Source of the DNA: Phragmites australis
Lineage: Eukaryota; Streptophyta; Magnoliopsida; Poales; Poaceae
Assembly (NCBI RefSeq): GCF_958298935.1
Contig: NC_084929.1
Coordinates: forward strand, 30,073,501-30,137,500
Reading direction: 5' to 3'
Length of the DNA: 64,000 nucleotides
Position 1 is the stretch's first letter, and the number at the start of each line of letters is the position of its first letter. Both the position numbers and the translations under genes were made by a program. Of this stretch, positions 11,285-23,283 are shown one piece after another. A model generated the notes under the pieces. That model was not told the DNA's origin and did not search any database. It saw nothing but the letters and a program-made list of their open reading frames with translations.

Positions 11285-12578
11285 GGCATTACTGTGAGGG
11301 ACGGATCCACGGAGGGGGCTCAAGCCCCTACCTTGGACTAGGTTTCGAAAATTCGTTTGTGCAACGAAAGCCGCTATCCATCGATTTTTCAAAATTCATG
11401 AAAACTGAAAAATTCGGTCAAAATTCAATAAGAATTCGGACAAATTCACTTGATTAATTTTATAAATTAGAGACAAAAATTGACCAAATCAAGTCAGCAA
11501 AAACTAATCGAATTCCACTGAAAACCGAGCGAATTCTCCGATTTATCAATCACATTTTCTGCATTGAACAAATTTTGAATTACTTAGTCGAAAGCCGGCC
11601 AAATTTCTCGATTTACTGAGCGCATTCCTCGAATTTAAGTGAAGTTCAACAAAAAAAAAACCAAAAAATAGCTCAACCTTGTAAAATCAATAACTAATTC
11701 ATCTGAGCTTCAAATCAAGTGAAACAAATTTTGTTGGTTTTCTTGTAACATTATCTACATGATAAAATTATTTATAATCATAAAAATATTGAATATTTCA
11801 TGTGAGAAAATGTATTTGTTAAAGCTAGTTATTAATCCAAAAATCATGAAACCAATTTTGTTAGTCTTATTACATGATACTATGTGTTTTAAAAATACAT
11901 AAACTCATAAAATAGTTGTTGTAACATGCAGTATTGTGTAAATATGTTGCAACTAGATTAATTCATAACTAACCTATCACACTTCCAAAATTAGTGAAAC
12001 CACTTTTATTAGTTTACTTATACTATGCTTTATGTTGAAAAAATAATGGTGGGCATGAAAATTTTAATTACAGTATTGTTTCTTAATATATTCACTTTAT
12101 ACTTGTTAACTTTGTAAAGATCATGGAGAAATTAATAAAACTCTAAATGAAGTGAAACTAATTTTATAGATTCTCTTAAGTACATCTAAAACAAAAAATA
12201 TATGTTTGCATGTTAATATTTTTTTGACGTGAACCCTACTAAATGAGCCGCATGGTTTTTAAAGCATGCTTTTTGTTTTTTTTAACTTCCTCCTTTTGAA
12301 ATATGATGCAAATGACATTATTTTTAAATTTTTTTCATAGAAAGTCTTAGAATTGTCTCTAGTATTTTTGTATTTTTTATAATTTTTTAATTCAAAATCG
12401 AAAAACGGTTGAATTTAGAATTCGATGCGGACCAAATTGACTAGTTTTCGATGAATTTTCGAATCTGCCTCGGACGCACATGCCTCCCTAACCCCCTTCA
12501 TTGTTTTGGTATGGGAAAGAAAGAAAAGTAGAAGGAAAAACAAGAGAGATAGATTTTCACTCTAGATCTGCCACTGTG
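11285..12578. mobile_element. Possible DNA transposon with CAGTGGCRGATC-type ends
   Basis: The left end reads gtgagggacggatccacgg and the right end, on the complement, reads cacagtggcagatctag. Both resemble the CAGTGGCGGATC-type inverted ends seen on many plant elements. The interior is AT-rich and non-coding. No clear target duplication was recognised, and the left end is diverged, so the call is weak. Confidence 0.35.
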
Positions 12579-14107
12579 TTAAGCTTCAAACGGTTTGTGT
12601 CGGTCTTTTTGAGTGTTGAACAGATTTGAGATCTCTCATGTGCAGAGTGCCACGTAGAAAGATAGACCCATTGACAAAAGCATGTATAATAGCACAACTT
12701 TTTTTTTTAGGGAGGAATGAAGCTTTTTTATTTTTATATTTTGAAAATAATTTTTTTTTTATAAAACTAGATGTTTATTTGAAAAAATTGTAAAAATAGA
12801 CTATATCAGGTGACAACAAGGTGTCCTCCTTCTAATAAGTGACACCTTAAAAAAAATAAAGATGTTGTCCTTCTAATAGACAACAGGTTAAAAAAAAAGA
12901 CCGCTTTTTATTACTTTCAAAATTCAAAACACTATCGAAAATTTTTGTCAGGCTGTGTACAGTGAAATTTATCTCTTTTGTTTCTCAATGTAAAAATCAT
13001 ATTTTTATTTGATTTTTTTAAAGTTAGATCATAGTATCCTCTACAACATATATTTTTTTTAATTTTTTCATGACAATTTCAATAGTGTTTTAAATTTTAA
13101 AAGTAATAGAACATATTTTTTTATTTTTTAACCTGTCGCTTGTTTGAAGGATGATATTTTATTAACTGCGATAAATCGCCTGTTGTTTGTAATTTTTTTA
13201 TTTTCTAAATATAAAAATAAAAAAATCGAGAGGAATGTATGATAGCGGAACTGAACTTGGGCGGAAACATGGGCCCCGTTATTTCACAACTGAACTCGAC
13301 AGAAAACATGGGCGAGAAAGAATCTGGCTGCTTGTTCTTTCTCTGTTGGGCTGTCGGTCCGTTTGGTGCATTCTCGCCATCGCCAGCCAGATGGCTGAAA
13401 GAATCTGGTTGTCTAATGGCCCTATGAGCTACACAAATTATGCCCAACCCAGACTGAAGAGTATAGTTTTCTGATGGGCCGATAGCCTACACAATTTAGG
13501 CCTAACCCATTTCAGGCATCTATGATCTAGCTTAAAAAACAAAAATATGTTCCGTAAAATGAAATTTGTCTTTTTTTTATTGTACAGATCATATTTGAAA
13601 CTACAATCTTTTTAGACTATACTGTAGGATACTCCACACTATATATATATTTTAGAATTTTTTACGATTATTTAAAAAAAATTATGAGAGTATTAGAACT
13701 AGGCTTCGGATAATATTCGAACTCATGTATTTCGGATATCCGATGCTGATGTCGATTCCATTGAAAACTGTTACTCCGATAAAAAATATTTGGCGCCGAT
13801 TCCGAGCCGAAAATATCTGATACCGTTTCTGAAAGATCTATTCTTTCCAATTTCAACTCAGATTGATCAGAAACTATTCAAACCGTTTTCATCCCAGAGC
13901 TAGGTATGCTGGCAGCGTAGTGTTTTAATGAGTCATCTTGTTTATATTTTTCCTCCTAAATTTCAGGTCGCTGATTTTTTTTTTCTTCTCAGGCTTCACA
14001 GTGACTGTTCTATTGGTTATAAGATTCGCGCATTTTTGGGACCCGTTAATCTGTTGGATTCTCCCCCGCTTTTGGTTTAGACCCGTTAAGCCTATTATTC
14101 CCCTTTG
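12579..14107. other. Intergenic, nothing recognised
   Basis: AT-rich with several homopolymer tracts. 13230-13510 contains two loosely repeated pieces around gaaagaatctgg and gcctaacccat. No gene or transposon terminus could be supported. Confidence 0.5.
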
Positions 14108-15315
14108 AACGCGCTTCTCGTTAAGCTCCCTGAGCAGACCGGGGATTTTGTCGGCGGAGCTAGCGCGGGGGCTTTTAGCGGTGGCGAAACTGTCGTCGCT
14201 CTCCTCTCCGGTGCGTGCTCCTCCCTCCCCTCCTTCCTTCATTCTTCCTCCTTCCTCTCCCGTTCGTTCTGTTACATTGGCTCCTAATTTTTGGTTGCGA
14301 TCCCCTCCTCTCAGATCTCTCGATTTGGTCTAGAGATTATCATTTTCGCAGAGATTTTTGTATTTGTCGTTCTCTATCTATAATTTGTTGATCCCGGATC
14401 TATCTATAATTTGTTGATTTCCGCATCTAATTTGTTGAAATCCGGGGTTCACACGGATTTGGCCGGGGGCAGCCTTCTGCTTTGGATCGGCTAGTAGTTT
14501 GATGACTGGACAGAGGACAAGTGGTGGAATTATTGGATTGTGGCTCTGTGTTCAGAATGGGGATCTTTTTATCATATTCTGATTATTATAATTTGTTGGC
14601 ACTTGCACCTAATATTATCTAAGCGAGCACTTCACAGTTTATGATCATCCCTCTTTGTTTCAGAGAATTGGAACATATTCTTGTACATTTCCTCATGTAT
14701 TTGAGGTTTTCCCTGTTTTTGTAGAATACAAGGTCCACTCGTACAACAGAAATGGCCTTTGTGCAGTGTCATTCATGGCTGATCACTATCCTGTACGAAG
14801 TGCATTTTCTGTTCTGAATAAGGTACCAACCATTTTTCTGGAGATTCATGAACTTTGCATTTGTCTTAGGATCAGTTTGCCAATGATAAGGTATAGTTTT
14901 TCATTTTCATTTTCATTTTCAGTAGGTCAAAAGTTTGTCAATTCTAAACTCAGTCTCATAAAATTATTAGTCCAATAATGATAAGTTGTAAGAATGAATC
15001 TATAAGCTTGGTGCTTGCTAGCATGATCCATAGTCACTCTCAACGCTGCTACAAATTATCAGCAGGTTTCATTGGCAACTTCAAAAACCTGTACTCCTTG
15101 CTAGTCCCTTTATTTAGTTACTGGTCGAAAACTAATGGCAGCCCTCTGTATCCATTATCAAAATGCTGCCCTGCTGTATGGTTCGTTTATGAGATTCAGT
15201 TGTTGATATGATGCATTTTCCGAAGGTACTTGATGAATACCAGAAGGCTTTCAGGGACTCTTGGAAATCTGCTAGTGCATATGCAACTCAACAGTGGCCT
15301 TTCCTAACAGATGCT
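14108..15315 (+). pseudogene. YKT6: YKT6-like R-SNARE gene fragment
   Basis: YKT6 is a longin-domain R-SNARE acting in membrane fusion along the secretory and vacuolar routes. Three exon-like pieces remain. The first is a diverged first exon (about 14108-14210) containing ALLVK and GGETVVALLS, ending at CCG|GTGCGT. The second is 14725-14822, flanked by TTTTTGTAG and GGTACC, which encodes EYKVHSYNRNGLC and DHYPVRSAFSVLNK. The third starts at 15226 and encodes VLDEYQKAFRDSWKSA and QQWPFLTDA. Exon 1 ends in phase 1 and exon 2 begins in phase 2, so they still join in frame. However, the longin part between VALxS and EYKV is missing, the third exon runs into a stop where a donor is expected, and no SNARE-motif or CAIM-like C-terminal exon follows. 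Retained introns mean it is a truncated genomic duplicate, not a processed copy. No in-frame ATG precedes exon 1. Confidence 0.82.
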
Positions 15316-16009
15316 CATATATGTAGTTTTTTTAAATCTAATTGTTAGTCTTACATTCATCTCATCATATTGCTCATAATCTCCCTGATAAATGAAGTTA
15401 TTTGTACTTGTTGTCGATGCCTGTTTCAAAATTGCAGAAGTAATTTAATATTAATTGCATTGGGCATATATATAATTCCAATTTGCAAGCACTGCAATTA
15501 TGCATTCAATGCAAATATTACCTCAGCATGATAACTCAGTCTCAGATTTTTGAAGTAAAACATTGATCATTGTCAATTTCAGCTTCCTTATTCCTTGTTT
15601 GACCTACCTAAGATGTAATGCTTTATTAAACTCATAAATATTATCCTTTTGTTCTCCACATGTAGCGTTCATGCCATTTCTTAATAGGAGCAATTGCGTA
15701 ACTTTTTAACTGCAATTTTTATTTAGATCTAATGCAATTTCCAATTTTCTGAAGTGTTAGTCTTGATAGGATCATTTTCAGTTGGTCCAAGACTTATATG
15801 CTTGTGAAACTTTAAATCCTGCTTTTAGTTCATAAATTTCAGTTCGAAATTGCCAAAATATTGCTTTGAAGAGAGTGGCTGTTGCCTCTAAGGGGGCCTT
15901 CGGAATCGGATGTCAAGAAGACTTATACAGGAGGAGAGTGGCTGTTGCCTGAATAACAACAAATTTGCATATGCAAAATATTGTAATTTTAGGCATCTAA
16001 CATTATACA
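15316..16009. other. Remnant intron or flank after the YKT6 fragment
   Basis: Looks like intron-type DNA. No further YKT6 exon was found. The phrase gagagtggctgttgcct occurs twice (near 15871 and 15936). No gene is supported. Confidence 0.5.
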
Positions 16010-16129
16010 TACCTCTTGACAATTCTCCAGACATATCATTTGTGAATTAAGACATGTGCTTGAATCATCTTCGACTTGGTTACCTTTGAGGTTTATTAGC
16101 TGCTTGATTGACTTCACCAGGTCACTGTT

Positions 16130-16870
16130 GATGATATTCCAGTAGCTAGCATAAAAGCATCACATAAAGCCGTCAGGTTCCGGCGCTTTCTCCTTTGGTA
16201 AGCCTATTACCGTGTTCTTGATCTCCTCCTTGCCAATGTCACTTTCTAAGTCAGAAAGGTTGTGGGCTGCAAACCAATGTTACTCCAAAAGATAGTCTGG
16301 CCACGCCTTGTAGAGGAGCCCAGGATGGCGCTGAAATGAGTACGGATTTCCTCCTCCTTTTCTTCATGCGTGACAGCAACCCCTTGGCTTGTTTGCAAAA
16401 GATGAATGTGATTTTTCCTATTCCTTCCATTAGCATAAAGGTAGAAAAGCTTGGTACTTGTGTCCATAGTTTTAATACATGTCACTCTTGCATGTTGCCT
16501 CGCCTTGATCCTCTGGATGGCAACCAACCCCAAGAACTTGTTTTTGATCCTTGTTCTGAACTCTGTCTCCATGGATGTAAGGCCTCTGGTTTCATGTGCA
16601 GCATCCATGAAATTCAACACACACTTAGTGATCTCCATCTACAGCTTAATATTGCTGATGCTGGTCATGTTCCATTTCTGTAATGTCTTTGTTGTATGCA
16701 ATAGTTTGATGTGGAAGGCTCTCATGGCATCTGCAGACAAAACCGGATTGCTCCAAGCGTCATGCACAGCCTCATGGAAGCCTGGCATGGCAAGCCAGAA
16801 AGACTCAAATCTAAAACCACGGTGCTTCCTGTACCCCGGGTTACAATGCAGAACAAGCGGGTAGTGATCC
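16130..16870 (-). pseudogene. LINE ORF2 fragment: linker and start of reverse transcriptase
   Basis: The minus-strand frames encode FRFESFWLAMPGF, then a helical linker with KNKFLGLVAIQRIKARQHAR, LFYLYANGRNRKNHIHLL, and after a frame break EEIKNTVIGLPKEKAPEPDGF. These correspond in order to the endonuclease-RT linker and RT motif 0/1 of plant LINE ORF2 proteins. The canonical KAPGPDGF has Glu in place of Gly here, and a stop follows within a few codons. Confidence 0.78.
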
Positions 16871-16920
16871 AATAAGGTGGAGGCAACATCAGTTAGAGTG
16901 GCCGTGGGGAAGAGCAGATC

Positions 16921-17559
16921 CTAATCAGTAGAGCAAAACATTCTATCAATTCGAGTCATTGTAGGGTTAGCTTGCTCTTTTGTCCAAGTATATTTGCGCC
17001 CAAGCAGCTCTAGTTCTTTCCAGCCAAGCTCATCTATGGTGGTTCTAAACATGTTCGTGAGCCCTCTGTTTAGCCTAGAATCATTCTTATCTGTTGCCTT
17101 GTAGATTATATTGAAATCTCTCGCAACAAGCCACCCTGTGCCTGCTGTCTTGCTAATCACCTTGAGCTCTTCCATAAACCTTACCTTATCTGCAACTCCT
17201 TGCGGACCGTACGCGGTTGTTAGCCTCCACTCAGTGCCATCATCCAAATATCTTACCATCATAGTCAACGTGTTGTTTGACCTGATGGATGATGATATTA
17301 GCTATAGACTTGCCTCATCCACCGCAATTAGCACCCCTCCTCTAGTCTCCTCCACTGGAGTGTAAGAGTAGTTCATAGTGAATCTCCTTCCCAAGGTTTG
17401 TACCACAATATCCTCCTCAATTTGTTCCAGCTTTGTCTCCTGCAAGGACACAATTGAAACCCAAATTGCACTGACCATTTCATGGACAGCATCCCTTCTT
17501 ATGCCTGCGTTCAATCCCCGTACATTCCAATACAGAACTTCAATATCAAAGGCTATCAT
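16921..17559 (-). pseudogene. LINE ORF2 endonuclease (exonuclease-endonuclease-phosphatase) domain
   Basis: The N-terminal signature VLYWNVRGLNAGIRRDAV and the SLQETKL block (catalytic Glu) are present. TRGGVLIAVDE follows. A frameshift near 17290 then leads to WRLTTAYGP, WLVARDFNIIY and TRIDRMFCS. The DFN segment normally carries GDFN, and here Gly is replaced by Arg. The domain nicks target DNA during LINE insertion. It is broken here by the frameshift and substitutions. Confidence 0.82.
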
Positions 17560-17966
17560 GAGCAGGGTTGGGCTTCACAAAACACAAGACACCATGCTTG
17601 CCACAGAGCAAGCAACATGTAGGTATGGACCGAACAATCACACATTTGAACAAACAAACAGGACGAGGGGGTGGGCATGCCAGGCACAACATCGGCGAGC
17701 ACACCAACTGCCGCGGACCACACTGCGAAGGTGTTGTTGTTGTAGTATACCCAACATGGCGGCTCGAGCCAGACTCAAGGAACAACATACCTGTCGACCT
17801 CTCCCATCGTAGGAGCAGCTGATCCACGCCTAGCCTAGCAACATTTATTGGCCTAAAGACGAAGCCCCTAACAAAGATACACAAGACGTAAGGCAATACA
17901 TAACAGATCTACACATGACAGCCTTCAAACTTCGATGAAACATGTTAATTGACTGTTGTGAAAGCA

Positions 17967-18518
17967 TCACTCCCGCATCCCAGTCTTCTTCTTGCGGCCC
18001 CCCTTCAGCAGTTTGACCATGTCAATATCCATCGCCTTGATCAGGCTCTCAATCGCCTCCATAGCCGCCGCTGGTAATGTGCCCTCGAACATCTTGATCA
18101 ACCTTTCTCTTGATTGCATGTTGTTGTTGCCTTTTGTCAGTGATAGAGCACCGTGCTTCTTTGCAAGTACTTCAATTGCCATCTCCTCAGAGGACCTGAT
18201 CCCATCAGCCCTTTTCTTATTTGCGAGTCTGCCACTGCGGCGCACAACATCCACCTTGGCAAGCTTCAAATCTTGGCTTGTGGTCTTCTCAAGGGTGGTG
18301 AGGAGCCCCCCGTCAGTTTTCATTGCAATATCCGCAATGAAGCGCTCAATGAAACATACCGGAGAAGCTATCGGCGTTATAGTGTAAACCAAACAACCTT
18401 GTGCAGCCATCTCTGCCATTGCAGCAAGCAAAAGCGAAGCTTTGTGCGCCATTGCGCCATCCGCAATGGATGCCTCCAAAGACATTGGATTATCTAGCAG
18501 GGTGTCACCTGCAAGCAC
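17967..18518 (-). pseudogene. LINE ORF1 C-terminal region
   Basis: An open frame of about 183 codons. It contains VVRRSGRLANKK followed by a helical segment ending in a GTLPAAAMEAIESLIKAMDI stretch. This layout, a basic RRSxRLA motif followed by a short helical domain and a stop before the endonuclease ORF, is seen at the end of ORF1 in grass LINEs. The N-terminal part with the zinc knuckle is missing, so this marks the 5' limit of the LINE copy. Confidence 0.6.
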
Positions 18519-18520
18519 AC

Positions 18521-19785
18521 AAGATCTGCTGGAGCTAGCAGCACTCCCTCAGTCATCCCGGCCGAAACCAAAGCTTTTTGATCAAAGACTTGGTTGAAAA
18601 AAAGGACCAATTGTTTTTTCATAATATTTTTTGTTTCAAAATCAACTTCAAACATGACACTAGTGGATTTATTCCTACGCAGCTCATGTAAAGTTTCGTG
18701 AAATTTTAGAACACAAGTTTCTGGCAATCTCTAATATTTTTAGGAATATTTCTAAAACTTTTGAACTTCATCTGACTGGTTGTCATTCGGATAACAAGAT
18801 TATGACAACTTTTGAGCTTTTGGACGGCTGTGGTCTGTGGATCCACCCTCCTTCTCCCGTACAACATCAAACAAGATCATCCATTGCCAATTCCTCTGTC
18901 ATTTTGATTGAAACATTCGTAGTCGTCCGTGTCCTCCTATATTATGCATTTGATGCTACACTTTCAGGCACCATTTCTAAGTCAAGTGTCCAATAGTTCG
19001 GCTCGAGCTACACAGTTTAGGCACAACCCATTCGAAGCAGTCGGCAGGTCCCATCCACACTTCCTCCATTAATCCGTTCGATGCCATAATGCCATGAGGC
19101 TCATTCATGTTGCGAAACAGACCCACACGGCGTGACCGCGCGTGAGCCGTTACTGCCATCCTCGTGACAGAATTACAGGAAGGCAATTAGTTCATCAGCA
19201 GAACATCATGACCAAAAGAAAAAAAGAGAGAGAGAGAAGAAGAAGAACAGAGCAGCAGGAGTGCACTGTTCCGGAGAGGAGCAGCATGAAGACATGTACC
19301 ATGCAATATATGCTTAGATGAATGCTTATAGAGAGAAAATACCGAAACACCTTCACAAGAATGTCAAACGTACAATGGAAAAGACAATCTTATGGATGCT
19401 TAGTTAATTGACTGATATTAAGAGCCAGTTTAAGCACCCGTAAAACTCAACACTAATCACGGATGAAACGCTAATTTCTAGTGCTAATCACGATTGAACC
19501 CACCAGCCAAGAGCGCCCACTTCGCCTTCAGCGCGACTGGCTTGCCTAGGCGTCGACCGCCTGGCGGAGGGGCGATCGGGGATGTTAAGCACAATATATG
19601 CGGGCAGAAGCTATACAAATTTATGCCCATGAGCTAATTTTCAAATTCTCGCCCAAACCCATTATCCGTCGTGGGTAAGAAATGCCACCCGCGTCCGTCT
19701 CCCACGGGTATCACATATCCACGAGCATGCCCGTATACCCTCTAGTTCTCAACTAAGATAATGAACGAGCATATCACATATCTCG
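18521..19785. other. Intergenic, nothing recognised
   Basis: A purine-rich (ga)n-like patch lies near 19217-19245. No supported gene or element limits were found. Confidence 0.5.
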
Positions 19786-20330
19786 GTCGGCGGGCTCGAT
19801 CGGAGTACGGCCGACGACGAGCGCCATGGCGTGGCGGCGCTTAGCTCGTGTGAAGGCGGGCCAAGGTAGAAATGACGCGTGAGAGCAAGTATGCCCAAGG
19901 TGAGGAGATGCTCACCAAGGTTTGGACTAGAAGAAAGGTGAGGAGATGCTCAACAAGGTTTGGACCGGAAGAAGGAGCTAGAGAGGTTGCAACTCGACGG
20001 TAGGGTGGCGGAGAAGCTCGCTAACGTTGTGAAGAAGGCGGCGTGAGCGTCGATTCGGTCGGCAATGCATCACGTGACCTCCCTCATGACGTCCCACAGC
20101 TTGGGCTGTGCGGATCTGGGCTCGAGCACGGCGAAGCTAGGCAGCGACGCAACGGATCCGGTCAGCAGTGCTCTAGACTTGACGTCGCCATGTTACGGAG
20201 AGCTCGATGGAGAGGAGAAATGGAGAGGGAGGGAGCTGGCGGCTAGCGAAGAGCTCAGTGGAGAGGGGAAATGGAGAGGTGTGTGTGGCGGCTGACGGCT
20301 GGTGGCTGGGTGCAGGTGTGGGTTGGAATG
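19786..20330. repeat. GC-rich segment related to the core of the 6.5-8.0 kb element
   Basis: gctcgatcggagtacggccgacg..ggcgg cgct here aligns with gcccgatcggagcacggtcggcg..ggcgg cgct near 6980. gaggagatgctcaccaag also matches gaggagaagctcaccgaa near 7100. The two segments are on the same strand and share an origin. Inverted ends like those of the first copy were not found here. A short internal duplication (ggtgaggagatgctcaacaaggtttgga) is at 19898-19966. Confidence 0.55.
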
Positions 20331-20870
20331 AGATGAGAGAAATTCTAAGAGCTGCTAGTTTATATACTATCAAATGATTTGGACTCGCATGTCATATGTT
20401 TGGAATGAGTACTCGAGCGAAACAGGCATAAATAAGACTCTTTCATGTACCTGTCTCTGTCCATTGGATTTAACATAAAACCCACATCCAGACCTGTAGA
20501 CAAAGAATACATCTCAACCCAAGTACATTAGAGTTTTTTCCTTAGACACGTGGGTAAACTGTGCGCATTGTTATCCCGGTGATTCCTTCCTGACGTCGTG
20601 CACTAAGTTCCACGGTGGAAAAAAATTGTGGGAAACCGCCTACAAGCGCATGCCACCTCACTGCGTTGTCCATGGCCCGAGTGTACTGTTCTACCAGTAT
20701 TTATTGCCCGTCCGTGCACCGAGCAGCACGTAGATCTGCCTTTTGCATTGCCATGCATGATACCAGGCATGACTATGTAATACACAGCATATTTCTATAT
20801 TTCTACGCAGAATCCAAGACAAATAAAGACGGGTTATACCCTTCTGTGATCAACAAACTGACAAGATACT
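20331..20870. other. Intergenic, nothing recognised
   Basis: No gene or element supported. Confidence 0.5.
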
Positions 20871-21171
20871 CAGGTCTGTTTGTTTGAGCTTCTACTTTTG
20901 ATTTCTCTGAAAAGCTGTGTTTTTAGTTTTTTTGAAAAGTTGCTTTTGTAAATAGACTGTTGGCTTCTACAATAATTTTTTGATTTCTCAGCACATAACT
21001 TCTCAGAAAAGCTACTCTCAACGAGCTTCTCAGCTTTTAGTTCATTTTCCTCAGAAGCAGCTTCTGGCTTCTCCAGAAACCACTTCTCAGCAAACCCGTT
21101 TGTTCTGGCTTCTGGCTTCTGGGCTTCTAACAGAAACAGAAGCCAGAAGCAGCTGGAAACAAACAGGCCCT
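20871..21171. mobile_element. MITE with AGGKCTGTTTGTTT inverted ends (hAT-like)
   Basis: The left end is caggtctgtttgttt and the right end, on the complement, is agggcctgtttgttt. The interior is built of variations of gcttctgg/agcttct, giving strong self-complementarity. Flanking 8-mers aagatact and tcaatact match at 5 of 8 positions, compatible with a decayed 8-bp duplication as made by hAT transposases. The family with cctgtttgttt ends and agaagc-rich interior is common in grass genomes. Confidence 0.7.
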
Positions 21172-21873
21172 CAATACTAAATGCAACACTTCTAATGTAT
21201 AGTGTCTATGCTTATTTCTTAGAGGTGAAAGAGATCATTAAATTGCTATATAGAAATAAACACTCAAATAAATAGTGTCTATGTGCAATATCTATATGAC
21301 TTCTTATAGCCAATAGTTAAATAAGAGAACAAACTTTGAGAACACTAACTTTCCACAATGCATATTTGTTAGTTTCTATTCTTTTGGTTATTGAGCCTAC
21401 CTTATTTCTTTCTAGAGACACTAGCTCATTCTCTCCCTTCCTTAAATACTATACCACATTATCTTTGATACTACGTAGATATTTAATTAATATTTAAGAA
21501 ACTACCTTACACATTAATTAGGTGTCCAATTAGGTAAAAATCTAATATGGCAAGCAATTTAAAGAGTAGCGAGAAGTATCTTGTATCTTATAGAAGAAAC
21601 TTAGCTTTTTAGCAATTCTAAATAGCTGTGAGATAATTAATAATCTTGAAAGACCTGAAAAAATTAGCAGCACATATATGCATTGGTAGTTTATTTCTTA
21701 ACAATAATTTATTAATCTATCTTCTATTAAACATCACCTATGAAAGAATACATCGAGAGTGACCTAATTGTTATTTCGTAGCACGACGATTCAGGAATCA
21801 CAGGGGTAACTATGCCGACTCCTTGAAGGTATCCAGCCACCGACATGCATGCATGATGCACGACACTAGATTC
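21172..21873. other. Intergenic, AT-rich, nothing recognised
   Basis: Short direct echoes such as aatagtgtctatg occur twice (near 21200 and 21270). No coding or element signal was found. Confidence 0.5.
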
Positions 21874-21876
21874 TAA

Positions 21877-22143
21877 GACCATCTCCAACCATATTCCCTT
21901 CATTTCGTTCCCTTCCCGATTCCCTTCCCCGTTCTCATTCCCTTTATTTCCTCTCATCTCCAACAGCTTCCCCTTGAGGGGAATCGCGAAGGGAATGGAG
22001 AGAGATTCCCGTTCTGAAGGGAATGACCCTGGGAATCCCATCGTGACGGGAACCGTGAAGGGAAACCGTTGGAGCGCTGAAGGAAACGAAAATTCCGTTG
22101 TGAAAGGATTTTGGCCCCTGAAGGGAAACCGTTGGAGATGGTC
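21877..22143. mobile_element. PIF/Harbinger (Tourist-like) MITE with TAA target duplication
   Basis: 267 bp with inverted ends gaccatctccaac at left and gttggagatggtc at right, flanked on both sides by TAA (21874-21876 and 22144-22146). The interior carries repeated ttccctt/aaggga blocks in opposite orientations, so it can fold into a long hairpin. The 3-bp TWA-type duplication and the length fit Tourist-like MITEs. No transposase is encoded. Confidence 0.85.
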
Positions 22144-22146
22144 TAA

Positions 22147-23283
22147 GAAGACAAGAACCGGCCTTGGACCTCTCATGTGCTGCTGCCTGACTGTCAGGTG
22201 GGACCATCGCCTTTTCCAGGGCACCTGGGCCCATCGAGGAGTGCTACTTTGGATTAGATTAGATCGGTGTAATTACCATGCAAGCACGCACACACAGTAG
22301 GGCTGTTGGCTGTGGGATGTGGGAAGCGTAGGACAAGGGCGTACGAGACACGTCGCGGTCACGAGAGCTCGCAGGGGAGAGCTGAGAAAGTGGATTTGGT
22401 AACATCTTGCATTGCAGGTACCACGAATCTCTTGGAAATCCGAGTAACCGGGTCCGTGATTTGTTTGAGCTCGTGAAACATTTCATGGCGCACGAGATGA
22501 CACGGTAGGTCGAGAAACAATCATACATTCATACTTTGCTGTCACTGATGGGAGAGACAATTGCAATGTTGGGGGACCCTCTTTTCGGACGGCCGTGCCG
22601 TACGGCGTCAATCGATGCCATCCGTGATCAATCTAGTACTATCTGACAGTGTCCCAGTTAATATTCATCTGGAAACGTATGTAATTCCCTGAGATGGAAA
22701 CCCTTCAACCAATTTATTCACAAAGCCCAAATAGCAAATATGCAAACCGGTCGAAATAAAATTGCTTGTCGAATCCTACATTGTAGTGCAGATGGATAAA
22801 CCAGGACCTGCATATTTCTTAACTCCAGATCGTGGAATTTATAGCCATTTTTAAGCATTTAAATGGATTAAATGGAAAAATATTCGACTATAAAATTATA
22901 GATACTGTCGATATGTACAATTTTTATATAAAGATAATCTTTATATAAGATTATATGAAAAAATTATGAATTTCTCTTTGAATATCGTCTACGAGACATA
23001 TCGGGATGTGTCAAATGGGATGCCGGCACTCCATTGCCGATAGATGTAGTCAGCAATTAGAGTACCGACTGACACATATTTCTACAAATTTTCTATTTTA
23101 AATAATATTTTTATAATTTTTAATAAAATAATATTATTTAAAAAATCCAGTCTTACACATCTAGGATATCACTCTCGCAGTTACCACCATCTAGACACAG
23201 CGTGATGCACAGATCAACTTATTAACCCTAGGTTCCCCAGCTACGGATTGCCTACCTCCGTACATAATTGGCACGGAGATAAC
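22147..23283. other. Intergenic, nothing recognised
   Basis: AT-rich in 22850-23150. No supported gene. It borders the left LTR of the copia element. Confidence 0.5.

Larger units (their letters stand above)
16010..18520 (-). mobile_element. LINE (L1-type) retrotransposon remnant
   Basis: Read on the minus strand, it contains the C-terminal part of ORF1 (17967-18518), an inter-ORF spacer, an apurinic-type endonuclease region (about 16920-17559), a linker (about 16250-16870) and the start of reverse transcriptase with KAPEPDGF near 16160. The rest of reverse transcriptase and the 3' tail are absent. The frames carry several shifts and stops, so it is inactive. Loss of the 3' half is unlike the usual 5' truncation of LINEs and suggests a later deletion. 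Confidence 0.8.
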
